A model generated the notes under the pieces. The model saw only the letters and a program-made list of their open reading frames with translations, did no database searches and had not been told where the DNA came from. Shown one piece after another: positions 6,575-9,099 of a DNA stretch of 9,099 nt. Source of the stretch: an uncultured Lachnospiraceae bacterium (GTDB lineage: Bacteria > Bacillota_A > Clostridia > Lachnospirales > Lachnospiraceae). A program made the translations under genes and the position numbers. The stretch is from NCBI GenBank assembly GCA_947564305.1, contig CANOBT010000204.1, positions 1 through 9,099 of the forward strand, given 5' to 3'. Within the stretch, counting starts at the first letter, position 1. Each line of letters begins with the position of its first letter.

Positions 6575-7547
6575 GCAGTATAATTTGAATGATCCAAAAT
6601 AAAATAAAGAGAATAACGCCTGCATTTAAAAATGCTGCGGACAGAAACTTACCCCTTGGTACAAAAATATCAGCCGGACGAAGTTTCATTTTTTTCGCAT
6701 TGACTGCCAGACACACAATCCCCGCGATAAGGATTCCCATGATCATCAGACCATACAGGCTGAGAAATAAAATCCCAGGCAGATGCTCTGACAGAATCTC
6801 CATAAAGACCTCCGGATTTCCGATGGAACTCATAAGCTCATCATAAGCAGAAATTTTCAGGAGGAACATACCTGCCACAGAACCAAAAAAATTTATTACC
6901 ATATGCATTGTGATTGTATAGATGAGTTTTCCTGTCTTTGCATAGATAAATCCAAAAAATACCCCCAATAAAAACGCATATACAAACTGGTTCAGATTAC
7001 CATGGAACAATCCAAAGAAAAGTCCGGAAAAGAGAATGGCAGTTTTTTCTCCATATTTTACGGTACGGTCTATAAGCAGTTTACGAAAAATCAGCTCTTC
7101 CGCAACAGGAGCACATAAGACCATAATAAAAAATGCAGTCCACGGGCTGATTTCCGTAACAATATTGAGCAGCGCATTTTCGACCTGTCCGCCCTTGAGC
7201 AGTCCTATGACAAAGGTCATGGCAACGCCCACCAGATTCCCCAGATACATTATGGCGTAGCACATAACAAACGCTGCCAGCCATTGCCGAAACGTCATCT
7301 TATGCTTTTCTAAACGCACAGCAGGTACTGTTTTTATCAGCAAAGACATCAGTGGCATTCCAATAACATACATTGGGATAGAAGAAATAAAAAGGCTGAG
7401 ATCCATGCTGTAGAAATCCGCATGAAAAAATCGGACTGCCAAAAAGCTGATGCCCAATTGCACGCCAAAAATAATCAGGGTGCCCAAAAAGTACATCAGA
7501 CCCAGTTTTGAAAAATGCTGCCGGATAGGTTTTGTATCATATTCCAT
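6561..7547 (-). CDS. CPBP family intramembrane metalloprotease
   Basis: A 328-residue polytopic membrane protein of the CPBP (CAAX protease and bacteriocin-processing, Abi) family. The three family motifs are intact: EE..xR with E150, E151 and R155; FxxxH with F178 and H182; and HxxxN with H215 and N219. These form the metal-dependent active site within the membrane. About eight hydrophobic segments are visible, including one at the very C terminus. The ATG at 7547 follows AGAGGA by 7 bases. Its substrate is unknown; members process prenylated or signal-type peptides, give bacteriocin self-immunity or take part in stress signalling. No bacteriocin gene is seen beside it. It has its own probable promoter, and no terminator separates it from cspA, so some readthrough into cspA is possible. 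Confidence 0.93.
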   Translation of the reverse strand: MEYDTKPIRQHFSKLGLMYFLGTLIIFGVQLGISFLAVRFFHADFYSMDLSLFISSIPMYVIGMPLMSLLIKTVPAVRLEKHKMTFRQWLAAFVMCYAIMYLGNLVGVAMTFVIGLLKGGQVENALLNIVTEISPWTAFFIMVLCAPVAEELIFRKLLIDRTVKYGEKTAILFSGLFFGLFHGNLNQFVYAFLLGVFFGFIYAKTGKLIYTITMHMVINFFGSVAGMFLLKISAYDELMSSIGNPEVFMEILSEHLPGILFLSLYGLMIMGILIAGIVCLAVNAKKMKLRPADIFVPRGKFLSAAFLNAGVILFILFWIIQIILQLLE

Positions 7548-7587
7548 AAGTTCGTCCTCTTTTCTATAGATATTTTTACACCAAAAT

Positions 7588-7596
7588 AGTATAACA
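7588..7596 (-). promoter_or_regulatory. Probable extended -10 promoter of the CPBP gene
   Basis: In the minus strand TGT (7596-7594) stands directly before TATACT (7593-7588), an extended -10. No good -35 is found at the expected distance. Transcription would start near 7581, about 34 bases before the ATG. It lies in the 76-base spacer after the MATE gene, where no terminator is seen, so the two genes may also share a transcript. Confidence 0.45.
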
Positions 7597-7623
7597 TATA
7601 ATCAGTGGAAAGTTTACATTAAT

Positions 7624-9009
7624 TTATAGTGTTTCAGAAGCAGATTCCGTCTGACAGGCTTCTTCTTTTTTCAACTCCTTCATAACCATACGATAGATAA
7701 CCAATGATAAAACCATGGTAAATACATCTGCAGCAGCCTGTGCTGACTGAATTCCAAGCAGCCCCAGAATACGGGGTAAAATCAGTAAAACAGGAATAAA
7801 GAACAGCCCTTGCCTTGCAGATGCCAGAAGCGATGCATAGAGAGTCTTTCCCATCGTCTGTGTCATCATATTATTCATGATAATCCATCCATTGAGAATC
7901 AATGTAGCACACTGGAACCGCAGCGCAGTCGTACCAATATGGATGACCTCCGGATCGTCACGGAAAATCCCAATCAGATTTCCGGAAAACAGGAACCCTG
8001 CACTTGCAATTCCAAACAGAAATACTGTAGAAATTTTGACGCAGAACCAGAATGCTTCCCGCACCCGGTCATATTTTTTGGCACCATAATTAAATCCGCA
8101 GACAGGCTGAAAACCCTGTCCAAATCCAATCAATGCGGAGATTGCAAACATAGAAATCCTGCTGACGACAGACATTGCGGCAATGGCAGCGTCCCCATAG
8201 GGATTTGCAGCGATGTTCAATGTCATAGTCGCAATACTCCCAAGTCCCTGCCGGAATAGGGAGGGGAGTCCTCCTCCGGCAATCTCGAGAAGACGTTTTT
8301 TTCGAAAACATACATTTTTCAGTCTGATAGGGATACAGCCAGAAACACGGACCCCTGCAAGCAGCAGAAAGAAGCTGACAAACTGGCTGATAACAGTTGC
8401 AAGCGCGGCACCGGAAATCCCCATGTGAAATCCAAAAATAAAAACAGGGTCGAGGATGATATTCAAAACAGCCCCAGTCCCCACACCAATCATCGCATAA
8501 AAGGCATTTCCCTGAAAGCGAATCTGGTTATTCAGTACAAGTTGAGAGGTCATACATGGTGCACCGATGAGGATGATCCTGAGATACTCTATTGTATAAG
8601 GCAGAATCGTATCGGTTGAGCCAAGGATACGCGATAATGGCGTCAAAAATAAAAGTCCTGCGACCAAAACAAGCCCGCCCAGCAGAAGACCACTGAAAAA
8701 ACCGGTAGCAGCGAGTTCTCCTGCCGCATCCGTCTCCTGAGCCCCTAATTTTCTTGAAATCGAATTACCGGAACCGTGGCCGCAGAAAAAACCAAGAGCC
8801 TGGATAAGCGCCATAACCGGAAAGGCTACCCCTACTGCGGCGGTTGCACTGGTTCCAATCTTCCCGACAAAAAAAGTATCTGCCATGTTATAGAACGAAG
8901 TCACCAACATACTGATAATTGTTGGAACCGCCAGTTTTCCAATCAATCCTGGAATTGGCATCTCTATCATCATTTTATGTTTTTCTTCCTGAGACATTGT
9001 ATGCTGCAA
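7624..9009 (-). CDS. MATE family efflux transporter
   Basis: A 461-residue multidrug and toxic compound extrusion (MATE) transporter that exports drugs or metabolites across the membrane in exchange for Na+ or H+. Sequence marks are the first-helix block TIISMLVTSFYNMADTFFVG (about residues 30-49, with Asp44), about 12 hydrophobic helices, and two related halves (roughly 20-190 and 245-420), as in the MatE fold. The charged C-terminal tail is usual. The start is probably TTG at 9009, because AAAGGA (9025-9020) stands 10 bases before it. The in-frame ATG at 8997 would be 22 bases from this site and has none of its own. The gene is upstream of, and parallel to, the CPBP gene. The substrate cannot be predicted; a role in exporting aromatic acids from the convergent operon would be speculation. 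Confidence 0.93.
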   Translation of the reverse strand: MQHTMSQEEKHKMMIEMPIPGLIGKLAVPTIISMLVTSFYNMADTFFVGKIGTSATAAVGVAFPVMALIQALGFFCGHGSGNSISRKLGAQETDAAGELAATGFFSGLLLGGLVLVAGLLFLTPLSRILGSTDTILPYTIEYLRIILIGAPCMTSQLVLNNQIRFQGNAFYAMIGVGTGAVLNIILDPVFIFGFHMGISGAALATVISQFVSFFLLLAGVRVSGCIPIRLKNVCFRKKRLLEIAGGGLPSLFRQGLGSIATMTLNIAANPYGDAAIAAMSVVSRISMFAISALIGFGQGFQPVCGFNYGAKKYDRVREAFWFCVKISTVFLFGIASAGFLFSGNLIGIFRDDPEVIHIGTTALRFQCATLILNGWIIMNNMMTQTMGKTLYASLLASARQGLFFIPVLLILPRILGLLGIQSAQAAADVFTMVLSLVIYRMVMKELKKEEACQTESASETL

Positions 9010-9019
9010 TGAAAAGACA

Positions 9020-9025
9020 TCCTTT
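9020..9025 (-). promoter_or_regulatory. Ribosome binding site supporting a TTG start for the MATE gene
   Basis: AAAGGA in the minus strand is 10 bases before TTG 9009 and 22 bases before ATG 8997. It therefore favours the TTG, which adds four residues (MQHT) to the product. No other purine-rich site lies between them. Confidence 0.6.
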
Positions 9026-9099
9026 CGTTGTATGATTTTTTCAATATTTTTCTATCAACTTTATTTAATCATTTTTTCATTTTCCCAATTTGATTTTGT

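Noticed and set aside
7810..8259. A 149-codon plus-strand open frame inside the MATE gene
   Set aside because: It is antisense to a clear MATE transporter, with no recognisable domain and no binding site; it is a shadow frame.
6561..9009. CPBP protease plus MATE exporter as a bacteriocin processing and immunity locus
   Set aside because: No small precursor peptide with a double-glycine leader, and no ABC transporter or sensor gene, is seen in the window; the spacer between the two genes is only 76 bases.
9029..9058. TTGATA (9058-9053) and CATACA (9034-9029) as a MATE promoter
   Set aside because: The -10 is poor and transcription would start within the ribosome binding site at 9020-9025, which is not workable. 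The AT-rich stretch up to 9099 shows no convincing alternative; the promoter may lie outside the window.

Overview
The window looks like chromosome from an anaerobic Firmicute, most likely a Clostridia/Lachnospiraceae-type gut organism. The reasons are moderate GC in the genes with AT-rich spacers, strong AGGAGG-type ribosome binding sites, a ferredoxin-dependent 2-oxoacid oxidoreductase, and a typical Firmicutes cold-shock protein, CPBP membrane protease and MATE transporter. The genus cannot be named from the sequence alone.

Positions 1-6096 (+ strand) hold one tightly packed six-gene operon. An extended -10 promoter near 40-45 is followed by paaK1 (157-1467), iorA (1471-3216), iorB (3220-3789), a tandem-ACT protein (3821-4240), paaK2 (4259-5590) and a second tandem-ACT protein (5606-6049), closed by a strong intrinsic terminator at 6067-6096. 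IorAB interconverts aryl-pyruvates (phenylpyruvate, 4-hydroxyphenylpyruvate, indolepyruvate) and arylacetyl-CoA plus CO2 using ferredoxin. The two AMP-forming ligases interconvert arylacetate and arylacetyl-CoA. The operon therefore links aromatic amino acids, through their keto acids, to arylacetates such as phenylacetate and indoleacetate. The two ACT-domain proteins, one directly upstream and one directly downstream of paaK2, are plausible aromatic amino-acid sensors. The direction of flux (arylacetate formation or arylacetate salvage into amino acids) is not decided by sequence.

Positions 6118-9020 (- strand) hold three genes convergent with the operon: cspA (6234-6431), a CPBP-family intramembrane protease (6561-7547) and a MATE efflux transporter (7624-9009, probable TTG start). 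Two hairpins separate the convergent units, and the second should form well only in the minus-strand RNA. A 21-bp tandem duplication covers the 3' end of the CPBP gene and touches the predicted cspA promoter. No mobile element, CRISPR array, tRNA or rRNA was seen. The window has no gene-free stretch longer than 300 bases.
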